From: Cupriavidus sp. 2SB
GTDB lineage: Bacteria > Pseudomonadota > Gammaproteobacteria > Burkholderiales > Burkholderiaceae
Reading direction: 5' to 3'
NCBI RefSeq assembly: GCF_005503625.1
Contig: NZ_SCMX01000023.1
Span: 24,067-88,066, forward strand
Length of the DNA stretch: 64,000 nucleotides
Both the position numbers and the translations under genes were made by a program. The notes beneath the pieces are model-generated. The model saw only the letters and a program-made list of their open reading frames with translations, searched no databases and had not been told where the DNA came from. The first letter of the stretch is position 1, and each line of letters starts with the position of its first letter. Below are positions 54,111 to 61,699 of this stretch, piece by piece.

Positions 54111-56000
54111 TCACCCCCCCACCGGCTTCCCATCCTTATGCCGCACCACCACCGTCGAAGACCTCGACGGCAGGTTCGCATCCGGCCAGTTCCCACCAGC
54201 CACCCCCGTCCCCGTCGGATGCTGGATATTCACAAAGAACGTCGTCAGATCCGGCGTGTAGGCCAGGCCGGTGATTTCGCACCCTTGCGGTCCGACCAGC
54301 AGGCGTCGCACTTCCTTCGTCACCTGGTCGACGTAGTGCATCGAGTTCGCGCCGAAGATGTTCGTGACGGATGTACCGGTGCCGGCGTCGGTTTGCACCC
54401 AGAGGCGGCCTTTCGGGTCCACGCGGATGCCGTCGGGGCTGCTGAAGGTGGCGCCAATCATGTTGCCCTTCAGGTTGGGGGCGGCGATCGAGGGGTCGCC
54501 GGCTAGCAGCAGGATTTCCCACTTGAACTTGGTGGCGAGCGGGGAGTCGCCGTCTTCGCGCCAGCGGATGATGTGGCCGTGCGAGTTGTTGTTGCGCGGG
54601 TTGGCTGCGTCGATTTGCACGCGGCTGCCGTTGTTGGTCAGCGTGCAGTAGATGGTCTTGTCGAGGCCCACCGTGATCCACTCGGGGCGATCCATCAGCG
54701 TGGCGCCTGCCACGCGGGCGGCGGCCTTGGTGTTGATCAGGACGTCTGACTGGGTGTTGAAGTCGACGTTGACCGGCACTACCACGCCCGGGGCGGCCTG
54801 GGTCCAGTTGCCCGGGTCCGAGGCGCCGGCGGTGAGGCCGTTCTTGCCCTGGGTCAGTTCGATCCAGTCGCCGGTGCCGTCGGCATTGAACTTGGCCGCG
54901 TAGAGCGTGCCGTTGTCGAGCAGGCTGGCGTTGTTCAGGCGATTGGTGGCGTCGAACGCGGCGCTCGGGATGAATTTGTAGATGCAGCCAGGCGTGCCGT
55001 CGTCGCCCATGTAGAACGCCACGCGATTGTCTGCGGTGGTCATGAACGCGGTGTTCTCGTGGTCGAAGCGGCCCATGGCGGTGCGCTTCACGGGCAGGCC
55101 GCTGATCTGCTGGAGCGGGTCGATCTCGACCACCCAGCCGTAGCCTTCGTCGGCGTGCGTCGGGTCGAGGTAGTTGTCGGTGGTTTCCTCGCACGTCAGG
55201 TACGTGCCCCACGGCGTATGGCCGCTGGAGCAGTTGTTGAGCGTGCCGATGACCACGGGGCCCACGGCGGCTGCGGCCGGGCCGGACACGCGGTAAGACG
55301 TGTTGCCGGAGTAGCGCTTGTTGTAGAGCGAGTTGCGCTTGACTTCCCACTTGCCGGCCACGAGTTCGATCTCGATGACGGACACGCCTACCGACGACAG
55401 CACGATGCGTTTCTGCTCGGGCGTGGCGGTGGCGGGGTCGTATGAGCCGGACATCAGGATGGCGGCATCCGGTGCTTCGTGGTTCATCACGAGCAGGCCG
55501 CCCTTTTGCGGATCGACGCCGGGGATTTCATAGAAGTGCATGCCGTCGTGATTGCCGCCGGCCTGCTGCTCCGTTTCCATCGACGTCTGGAACGCCCCCT
55601 TGTAGCCGGCTGCGCCCGGAGCGACCGGGTCGCCTGCCGAGAATATCGTGTAGGTCTCGTAGTTCTCGGCTACGGTCACCTTGTTGGCCGTGATCTTCGA
55701 GTCCAGGCCCTTGAAGTTGACGCTGTAGTCGAGCGGCTGCTGGCCGGGCGTCGGTGCAGGGGCCGGAGCCGGTGCAGGGGCGGGCGCCGGTGCGGCGGTG
55801 TTGTCGTCGTCGCCACCGCATGCGGCGAGGAGCGTGCCGCCGCCGAAGGCGGACAGCAGCGACATGCCGAGACTGCCGCGCAGTACGCGGCGACGGGCCG
55901 GGTTGGCGGCTACGAGTTCTTCGAGCGTCTGGCCCGGTACTGTCTTGTTGCCTTCTGCTTCGCGGCGCGGTGCGCGCAGCTTGTCGGTGATGTACGACAT
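54111..56000 (-). CDS. PhoX-family protein (DUF839), Tat-exported lipoprotein, possible alkaline phosphatase
   Basis: The product has 629 residues. The leader has RRRVLRGSLGMSLLSAFGGG followed by LLAACGGDDD, combining a twin-arginine pattern with a lipobox. A Pro/Ala low-complexity spacer follows, then the PhoX/DUF839 domain with HEAPDA, NCSSGHTPWGTYLTCEET, GRFDHENTAF, YMGDDG and SPDGIRVDPKGRLWVQTDAG. True PhoX enzymes are calcium-dependent phosphatases with an iron centre; many relatives are uncharacterised. No Pho-regulated box was found upstream. ATG 56000 has GGAGGA 6 nt before it. Confidence 0.88.
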   Translation of the reverse strand: MSYITDKLRAPRREAEGNKTVPGQTLEELVAANPARRRVLRGSLGMSLLSAFGGGTLLAACGGDDDNTAAPAPAPAPAPAPAPTPGQQPLDYSVNFKGLDSKITANKVTVAENYETYTIFSAGDPVAPGAAGYKGAFQTSMETEQQAGGNHDGMHFYEIPGVDPQKGGLLVMNHEAPDAAILMSGSYDPATATPEQKRIVLSSVGVSVIEIELVAGKWEVKRNSLYNKRYSGNTSYRVSGPAAAAVGPVVIGTLNNCSSGHTPWGTYLTCEETTDNYLDPTHADEGYGWVVEIDPLQQISGLPVKRTAMGRFDHENTAFMTTADNRVAFYMGDDGTPGCIYKFIPSAAFDATNRLNNASLLDNGTLYAAKFNADGTGDWIELTQGKNGLTAGASDPGNWTQAAPGVVVPVNVDFNTQSDVLINTKAAARVAGATLMDRPEWITVGLDKTIYCTLTNNGSRVQIDAANPRNNNSHGHIIRWREDGDSPLATKFKWEILLLAGDPSIAAPNLKGNMIGATFSSPDGIRVDPKGRLWVQTDAGTGTSVTNIFGANSMHYVDQVTKEVRRLLVGPQGCEITGLAYTPDLTTFFVNIQHPTGTGVAGGNWPDANLPSRSSTVVVRHKDGKPVGG

Positions 56001-56418
56001 GATCGTTCCTCCAGTCTTTTGCGGGAAGGCGCGCGTTGCGTGACGCGCGCCGGTTCAGGGACAGCCGCAGATACTAGGGAAGCGATATGTCTTTTTCGTT
56101 ACACAATGACTGCACAATCGGCGATCTTCGATCTGGCTTGGGCCGACTTCGGCATCCCCCTTCAATCTCCAGAATCCTCAACCGATAACTTCTAAGCGGA
56201 CAAGTCCCGTAAGGGTGGCGGAGTTCGATGACAGTCCTGTGGCGTGACGACAGGGCGGTGAGTTGTCCAGTCATCGACGCTTGTCTCGCGCATAATCGGT
56301 GCCACACCGTACCGACCCTTTCTGAAAAAGGGCATCCCCGCGCCGGTGGCTGGCCACGCGGGGGACAAACAATCCGGCCGATTTTTTTTCTGTTGGGTAC
56401 AACTGGAGAGGTCAATCT
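56001..56418. other. Intergenic region between divergent phoX-type and GH114-type genes
   Basis: These 418 nt contain no convincing gene. Features seen are strong ribosome sites at both edges (GGAGGA for the left gene, GGAGAGG for the right) and a small hairpin CCCTTT-CTGAA-AAAGGG near 56318-56334. I looked for a Pho box and did not find a properly spaced one. Confidence 0.6.
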
Positions 56419-57318
56419 ATGGAACGCAGGAAAGCAGGCCGGGGGCTTGCGCGCGTGGCAATGGCGGCGATCGTCGGGACAGTGGCCGCATGCGGTGGCG
56501 GCGGTGACGACGATGGCAATTCGGTAGTGCGGGTGTCGGAAGCGAATGCCACGATGTTGTCGACGATGGCAACATCGGGAAGCACGGTGACACCGGCGCG
56601 GTGGATCCCCTCGGTGAACGACACGTGGCAACTGCAACTGCAGGGCACCGTCAACACGAGCTACAACGCGGCGGTGTTCGACATCGACCTGTTCGATACG
56701 CCGCAGGCCACCATCGATAACCTGAAGGCGCAGGGCAAGCGCGTGGTCTGCTACTTCTCCGCAGGCAGCAGCGAGAACTGGCGCTCGGACTTCTCGAAGT
56801 TCAAGGCGGCCGATATGGGTAATGCACTCGATGGCTGGGCGGGCGAACGTTGGCTCGACACGCGATCGGCCAACGTGCGTACGATCATGAAAGCGCGCAT
56901 GGACCTCGCCAGGGCGAAGGGCTGCGATGGGGTCGATCCCGACAATGTCGACGGCTACACCAATAAGCCGGGCTTGCCGCTGACAGCAGCCACGCAGCTC
57001 GACTACAACCGCTTCCTGGCAACCGAAGCGCATGCGCGCGGACTGGCCGTGGGATTGAAGAACAGTGTGGACCAGTTGGGTGATCTGGCTTCGTCGTTCG
57101 ATTTCGCGGTGAACGAGTCGTGCTTCAGGTACAACGAATGCGCGGGTTACTCGGCGTTCACCGTACAGGGCAAGCCTGTGTTCAACGTGGAGTATCAGAC
57201 GAAGTGGAAGGACGCCACCACGCGCAAGACGCTATGCGCGAAGGCCAAGGCGTTGAACCTGCGGACGTTGGTGCTGCCGTTGGCGTTGAATGACAAGTAT
57301 CGGTATAGCTGCGATTGA
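56419..57318 (+). CDS. GH114-like (TM1410-type) secreted lipoprotein, possible endo-alpha-1,4-polygalactosaminidase
   Basis: The product has 299 residues. After an N-terminal signal comes a lipobox-like GTVAACGGGG. The catalytic barrel carries FDIDLFDTPQATIDNLKAQGK, VVCYFSAGSSENWR, ERWLDTRSANVRTIM, GCDGVDPDNVDGYTN with the conserved Asp set, and FAVNESCFRYNEC. GH114 and its TM1410-like relatives cleave galactosaminogalactan-type polymers or are uncharacterised. It may act on cell-surface or biofilm polysaccharide; that is inference. It stands alone, divergent from the phoX-type gene. Confidence 0.85.
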   Translation: MERRKAGRGLARVAMAAIVGTVAACGGGGDDDGNSVVRVSEANATMLSTMATSGSTVTPARWIPSVNDTWQLQLQGTVNTSYNAAVFDIDLFDTPQATIDNLKAQGKRVVCYFSAGSSENWRSDFSKFKAADMGNALDGWAGERWLDTRSANVRTIMKARMDLARAKGCDGVDPDNVDGYTNKPGLPLTAATQLDYNRFLATEAHARGLAVGLKNSVDQLGDLASSFDFAVNESCFRYNECAGYSAFTVQGKPVFNVEYQTKWKDATTRKTLCAKAKALNLRTLVLPLALNDKYRYSCD

Positions 57319-57345
57319 TTTTCGCAGCGCGATAAGTCGTTATGC

Positions 57346-57474
57346 GCTCCCCTCTCCCGCGATAGTGGGAGAGGGGTGGGGGAGAGGGCAAAGGCTTGTA
57401 TTGCGACTGATCGCAATTTGAACCGCTGAGCCCTCTCCCCCTGCCCCTCTCCCGCCTTGCGGGAGAGGGGAGCA
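57346..57474. repeat. Paired palindromic (BIME-like) element, copy 1
   Basis: The left hairpin is CCCCTCTCCC (57349-57358) with GGGAGAGGGG (57367-57376). The right hairpin is CCCCTCTCCCGC (57444-57455) with GCGGGAGAGGGG (57459-57470). Inner arms GGGGGAGAGGGC (57378-57389) and GCCCTCTCCCCC (57430-57441) can also pair, making one large nested palindrome around a roughly 40-nt spacer. The spacer contains GCAATTTGAACCGCT (57412-57426). It fills the gap between the convergent GH114 and YgjP-type genes and has no T tract. Confidence 0.88.
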
Positions 57475-57484
57475 AACAAGGGGT

Positions 57485-58021
57485 TCAGCGAGCCCCTTGC
57501 GTCTTTTCCACTTCCCGCCACGCCAGATACACGCGCGTATCAAACTCCAGCTGGTGATAACGCGGTTCCATATGTTCGCAGAGGCGATAGAACGCCTTGT
57601 CGTGGTCGCTCTCTTTCAGGTGGGCGAGTTCGTGGACGACGATCATCCGCAGGAAATCGGCGGGTGCGTCCTTGAATAGCGACGCCACGCGGATTTCCTT
57701 TTTTGCCTTGAGCTTGCCACCCTGTACGCGCGAGATGGCTGTGTGCAGGCCGAGCGCGTGTTGCGCGGTGTCGAGCCGCGCGTCGTAGCCCACCTTGTGC
57801 AGCGGCGGCGCGCTGCGCAGGTATTCCTGCTTGAGTTCTGCGGTGTATTCGTAGAGCGCGCGATCGGTCTGGATGATGTGGTGCTCTGGATAGCGGCGTG
57901 CGATATGGTCGCCCAGCGTGCCGGCCGCCATCGCGGCGCGCACCTGGTCGAGTACGTTGGGCGGATAGCCGCCCAGGAATCGCATCGGGTCTTTCACGCC
58001 CGGCCGCCAGCCTTCGGTCAT
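57485..58021 (-). CDS. YgjP-like zinc metallopeptidase-fold protein (M48-related, DUF45)
   Basis: The product has 178 residues. The zinc-binding HExxH is in MIVVHELAHLKESDHDKAFYRL, with a further His in DHDKAF acting as third ligand in this family. The C-terminus has HMEPRYHQLEFDTRVYLAW. YgjP/WLM-type proteins are metal-dependent hydrolases of unclear substrate. ATG 58021 is preferred; TTG 58027 would add two residues. The gene starts 13 nt after the small zinc-ribbon gene on the same strand, so the two form a likely operon. Confidence 0.88.
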   Translation of the reverse strand: MTEGWRPGVKDPMRFLGGYPPNVLDQVRAAMAAGTLGDHIARRYPEHHIIQTDRALYEYTAELKQEYLRSAPPLHKVGYDARLDTAQHALGLHTAISRVQGGKLKAKKEIRVASLFKDAPADFLRMIVVHELAHLKESDHDKAFYRLCEHMEPRYHQLEFDTRVYLAWREVEKTQGAR

Positions 58022-58034
58022 CGCCAATCGTCAA

Positions 58035-58259
58035 TCAGTGGTGGTGATGGTGCTGGTGCATCCAGCTGTTGTCCGTCGAGTTGACGAACGACGCGACCGC
58101 GTCCTTGTCACCGGTGGCGTGGCGCATCAGTTCGCCGCACTTGCAGATGCCTTGGTACGGCATGATGTGCGAGCAGGCCGAGGTCTTTTGCAGATACAGC
58201 GTGACGGGTTTCGTGCACTTCTTGCACTTGAACTTCAGGGTCAGGGCGGGTTTGCTCAT
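58035..58259 (-). CDS. Small zinc-ribbon protein with natural C-terminal His tail
   Basis: The product has 74 residues. KFKCKKCTKPVTLYL gives the first Cys pair, and CSHIMPYQGICKCGELMRH gives several further Cys and His, consistent with a four-Cys zinc ribbon. The last residues are WMHQHHHHH. I do not recognise a named family. The frame is open further upstream, but ATG 58259 begins the basic, protein-like part. Located directly upstream of the YgjP-type gene, it may be a metal-binding partner; this is inference. It is intact and plausible but functionally unknown. Confidence 0.75.
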   Translation of the reverse strand: MSKPALTLKFKCKKCTKPVTLYLQKTSACSHIMPYQGICKCGELMRHATGDKDAVASFVNSTDNSWMHQHHHHH

Positions 58260-58389
58260 CGCAATTCGGAAGATATCGGAGAAATTCGGGGGTGATGGAA
58301 GCACCGTGAAGGCGCTCCAAAGAACCCGGTATTGTACCGGCCGTGCCGGATCAATGCGTGGGTGCCAGGTGGGTGATGCGGGGATGGCA

Positions 58390-58417
58390 TTGAGTCCTGC
58401 CATCCGTTTGCTACACT
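58390..58417 (+). promoter_or_regulatory. Candidate promoter of ettA
   Basis: TTGAGT (four of six) and TACACT (four of six) are spaced by 16 nt, about 76 nt before the ettA start. Confidence 0.35.
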
Positions 58418-58493
58418 CCCGCCATTCCCTCGCGGTGCGCCCAGCGCAGCCGCCTTCCTCCGCATTCCACAGCACTCAACCGAACCCGCTCCC

Positions 58494-60161
58494 ATGGCAC
58501 AGTACGTTTTCACCATGAACCGCGTGGGCAAGATCGTTCCGCCCAAGCGTCACATTCTCAAGGACATCTCGCTGTCCTTCTTCCCCGGCGCCAAGATCGG
58601 CGTGCTGGGCCTGAACGGCTCGGGCAAGTCCACGCTGCTGAAGATCATGGCCGGCCTCGACAAGGAAATCGAGGGCGAAGCTACGCCGATGCCGAACCTG
58701 AACATCGGCTATCTGTCGCAGGAGCCGCAGCTCGATCCCGAGCAGACCGTTCGTGAATCGGTGGAAGCCGGGCTGGGCGGCGTGTTCGAAGCGCGCAAGA
58801 AGCTCGACGAAATTTATGCGGCCTACGCCGAGCCGGACGCCGACTTCGACGCGCTGGCCGCCGAGCAGGCCAAGTACGAAGCCATCCTGGCTGCCAGCGA
58901 TGGCAACAACGCCGAGCTGCAACTCGACATCGCCGCCGATGCGCTGCGCCTGCCGCCGTGGGACGCCAAGATCGGCAACCTGTCCGGTGGTGAAAAGCGC
59001 CGCGTGGCGCTGTGCCGCCTGCTGCTGTCGCGCCCCGACATGCTGCTGCTCGACGAACCGACCAACCACCTGGACGCCGAGTCCGTGGACTGGCTCGAAC
59101 AGTTCCTGACGCGCTTCCCGGGCACCGTGGTGGCCGTGACCCACGATCGCTACTTCCTCGATAACGCCGCCGAGTGGATTCTCGAACTGGATCGCGGCCA
59201 TGGCATTCCGTGGAAGGGCAACTACAGCTCGTGGCTGGAGCAGAAGGAAAACCGGCTGAAGCAGGAAGAGTCGAGCGAGTCGGCCCGCCAGAAGGCGTTG
59301 AACAAGGAACTGGAGTGGGTGCGCCAGAATCCGAAGGGCCGTCAGGCCAAGTCGAAGGCGCGTCTCGCGCGCTTTGACGAACTGAACAGCCAGGAATACC
59401 AGAAGCGCAACGAAACCCAGGAAATCTTCATCCCTGTGGGCGAGCGTCTGGGCAATGAAGTGATCGAATTCGAGAACGTCAGCAAGAGCTTTGGCGATCG
59501 ACTGCTGATCGACAATCTCAGCTTCAAGGTGCCGCCGGGCGCCATCGTCGGCATCATCGGGCCGAACGGCGCCGGTAAATCGACGTTCTTCAAGATGCTC
59601 ACCGGCAAGGAACAGCCGGATAGCGGCGAGATCAAGGTCGGCCCGACGGTGAAGATGGCATTCGTGGACCAGAGCCGCGATGCGCTGGATGGCACGAAGA
59701 CCGTGTTCGAGGAAATCTCGGGCGGCTCCGATGTGCTGACGGTGGGCCGCTACGAAACGCCGTCGCGCGCCTACATCGGCCGCTTCAACTTCAAGGGCGG
59801 CGACCAGCAGAAAACCGTGGGCTCGCTGTCAGGCGGTGAACGCGGTCGCCTGCATATGGCCAAGACGCTGATCGAAGGCGGCAACGTGCTGCTGCTGGAC
59901 GAACCGTCGAACGACCTCGACGTGGAAACGCTGCGCGCGCTGGAAGACGCACTGCTGGAGTTCGCCGGCTGCGTCATGGTGATCTCCCACGATCGCTGGT
60001 TCCTGGATCGTATCGCTACGCACATCCTGGCCTTCGAAGGCGATTCGCACGTGGAGTTCTTCCCGGGCAATTACCAGGAATACGAAGCGGACAAGAAGAA
60101 GCGCCTGGGTGAAGAAGCTGCGAAGCCGAAGCGGATCCGGTACAAGCCGATCATGCGTTGA
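58494..60161 (+). CDS. ettA: Energy-dependent translational throttle protein EttA (ABC-F ATPase)
   Basis: EttA binds the ribosomal E site and gates entry into elongation according to the ATP/ADP ratio. The product has 555 residues and two ABC domains: Walker [10 protein letters not shown] and GPNGAGKST, signatures [13 protein letters not shown] and [13 protein letters not shown], Walker [12 protein letters not shown] and [11 protein letters not shown]. The EttA-specific arm and linker lie between them ([20 protein letters not shown] region). No transmembrane segments are present, as expected. Opening [19 protein letters not shown] is typical of EttA. Confidence 0.97.
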   Translation: MAQYVFTMNRVGKIVPPKRHILKDISLSFFPGAKIGVLGLNGSGKSTLLKIMAGLDKEIEGEATPMPNLNIGYLSQEPQLDPEQTVRESVEAGLGGVFEARKKLDEIYAAYAEPDADFDALAAEQAKYEAILAASDGNNAELQLDIAADALRLPPWDAKIGNLSGGEKRRVALCRLLLSRPDMLLLDEPTNHLDAESVDWLEQFLTRFPGTVVAVTHDRYFLDNAAEWILELDRGHGIPWKGNYSSWLEQKENRLKQEESSESARQKALNKELEWVRQNPKGRQAKSKARLARFDELNSQEYQKRNETQEIFIPVGERLGNEVIEFENVSKSFGDRLLIDNLSFKVPPGAIVGIIGPNGAGKSTFFKMLTGKEQPDSGEIKVGPTVKMAFVDQSRDALDGTKTVFEEISGGSDVLTVGRYETPSRAYIGRFNFKGGDQQKTVGSLSGGERGRLHMAKTLIEGGNVLLLDEPSNDLDVETLRALEDALLEFAGCVMVISHDRWFLDRIATHILAFEGDSHVEFFPGNYQEYEADKKKRLGEEAAKPKRIRYKPIMR

Positions 60162-60170
60162 TTGGTTCTT

Positions 60171-60302
60171 CTCCCCTCTCCCACTTGTGGGAGAGGGGCG
60201 GGGGAGAGGGCCAGCGGTTCAAATTGCTGATGTCGGCAAGCAGAACTTCCGGCCCTCTCCCCCAACCCCTCTCCCGCGTCGCGGGAGAGGGGAGCAAACA
60301 AG
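60171..60302. repeat. Paired palindromic (BIME-like) element, copy 2
   Basis: The left hairpin is CCCCTCTCCCAC-TT-GTGGGAGAGGGG (60173-60198), the right one about CCCCTCTCCCGCG-TC-GCGGGAGAGGGG (to roughly 60292). A GGGGGAGAGGGC/GCCCTCTCCCCC pair lies inside. The spacer has AGCGGTTCAAATTGC (60213-60227), the exact reverse complement of the copy 1 motif. Both copies are followed by AGCAAACAAG on the right. It fills the gap between convergent ettA and the metallophosphoesterase gene. Confidence 0.88.
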
Positions 60303-60318
60303 CGGTAGAGCAGAAGAC

Positions 60319-61461
60319 TCACCCCCGCACCAACCTCACCAGCGTAATCTCCGACGGTGCCCCGAACCTCTTCGGCGGACCCCAGTAGCCCGTTCCGCGG
60401 CTCACATAGATCCACATCCTTTCATGCCGGTTCAGCCCATGCACATAGGGCTGCTGCATTGGCACGAACAGGTTCCATGGCCAGAACTGGCCGCCATGCG
60501 TGTGTCCCGATAGCTGCAGATCGAAACCTGCCGCTGCAGCAGCGGGGGCCGAGCGCGGCTGATGGGCGAACAACACGCGTGCGGACGCATCGGCTGGCGC
60601 ACCCTGCAGCGCACGAACCGGATCGCTGCGATGGCTTTCGATAAAGCCGCCCGCCGTGAAATCGGTCACGCCACCCAGCACCAGCGACGCCTGCCCGCGC
60701 GTGACCACCACATGCTCGTTCATCAGCACCGTCAGGCCCAGGCGCCGCAGTTCGGCGATCCACGGCTCCGCGCCAGAGTAGTACTCGTGATTGCCTGTGA
60801 CCACATAGGCGCCATGCCGCGCTTCCAGTCGCGCGAAGGGTGCGGTGTGGGCCGATAGCTCGCGAACCGAACCGTCCACAAGATCGCCCGTCACGGCGAT
60901 GGCGTCGGGTTTGAGGCCGTTCACGCGATCGACGATGCGATCGAGATAGGGGCGCTTGATCGTCGGCCCCACGTGGATATCGCTGATCTGCGCGATGGTG
61001 AAACCCTGGAATGCCTCGGGTAGGTTAGCGATCGGCACATCCACCTTCACCACCCGCGCCAGCCCCCGCGCGTTGAAGAAACCGATGGCCGAGACTGCCA
61101 GCGCCAGTCCCCACACTGCCGCTGCGCTGTTGGCAGCGAGGCGGGCAGGCTGCCAGCCGGTCAGGGTGGCTACGAGCAGGAAGATGTCGCGGGCGACGGT
61201 CAGGATCAGCAGCGACGAGAAGAAGCCCATCGCCAGCATGCCGATCCAGCTCAGTCGATCCGCCCAGCCCGTGGACAGGCGCCGGGCCATCAACGCGGAC
61301 GGAATCAGCAGGCTCGACGCCATGAGCCAGAGCACGCCCACCGTGTGGACCACCAGCGGACCGGGCAGGGGCGGGAGCAGGCGCACCCCGATATAGACGT
61401 GGAGCGCCGCGACGATCATCGCGGGCAGCAACAGGGAGCGGCGCAGCAGCTTGGAACTCAT
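60319..61461 (-). CDS. Membrane-bound metallophosphoesterase
   Basis: The product has about 380 residues. Four hydrophobic N-terminal helices (from LLLPAMIVAALHVYIGVRLL onwards) precede a calcineurin-like domain: IAQISDIHVGPTI (DxH), VTGDLVDG (GD), VTGNHEYYSG (GNHE) and LSGHTHGGQFWPW (GHxH). These bind two metals. Substrates in this YkuE/YpbG-like group are lipid-linked or uncharacterised phosphoesters. ATG 61461 (MSSKLLRRSLLL) is preferred; ATG 61512 would add 17 residues. Confidence 0.9.
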   Translation of the reverse strand: MSSKLLRRSLLLPAMIVAALHVYIGVRLLPPLPGPLVVHTVGVLWLMASSLLIPSALMARRLSTGWADRLSWIGMLAMGFFSSLLILTVARDIFLLVATLTGWQPARLAANSAAAVWGLALAVSAIGFFNARGLARVVKVDVPIANLPEAFQGFTIAQISDIHVGPTIKRPYLDRIVDRVNGLKPDAIAVTGDLVDGSVRELSAHTAPFARLEARHGAYVVTGNHEYYSGAEPWIAELRRLGLTVLMNEHVVVTRGQASLVLGGVTDFTAGGFIESHRSDPVRALQGAPADASARVLFAHQPRSAPAAAAAGFDLQLSGHTHGGQFWPWNLFVPMQQPYVHGLNRHERMWIYVSRGTGYWGPPKRFGAPSEITLVRLVRG

Positions 61462-61699
61462 GGCGGGGGCGATGGCATCGTAATTCGACGTAGTTGAGGC
61501 CCTCACGCGCATGATTCAAGGGTGTAGGTGCAAGATACGCGACAAATGCCTGCGCTGCCCGTGGCAAGGCGGCATCGATCTGTCCGATTTTGGGCGCAAG
61601 ATGAATGTTTTCGAGGCGCATTGTTCCAGCCTGCGCGGTCATTTAGATTCACTGACGCTGCAGTGGTGTCTGATGCTGCCCATTCTTGCTGGAGTTTCT

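Noticed and set aside
56060..56120. A Pho box for the phoX-type gene.
   Set aside because: On the minus strand CAGTCAT and GTGTAAC resemble the half-sites, but they are one base apart instead of the required spacing.
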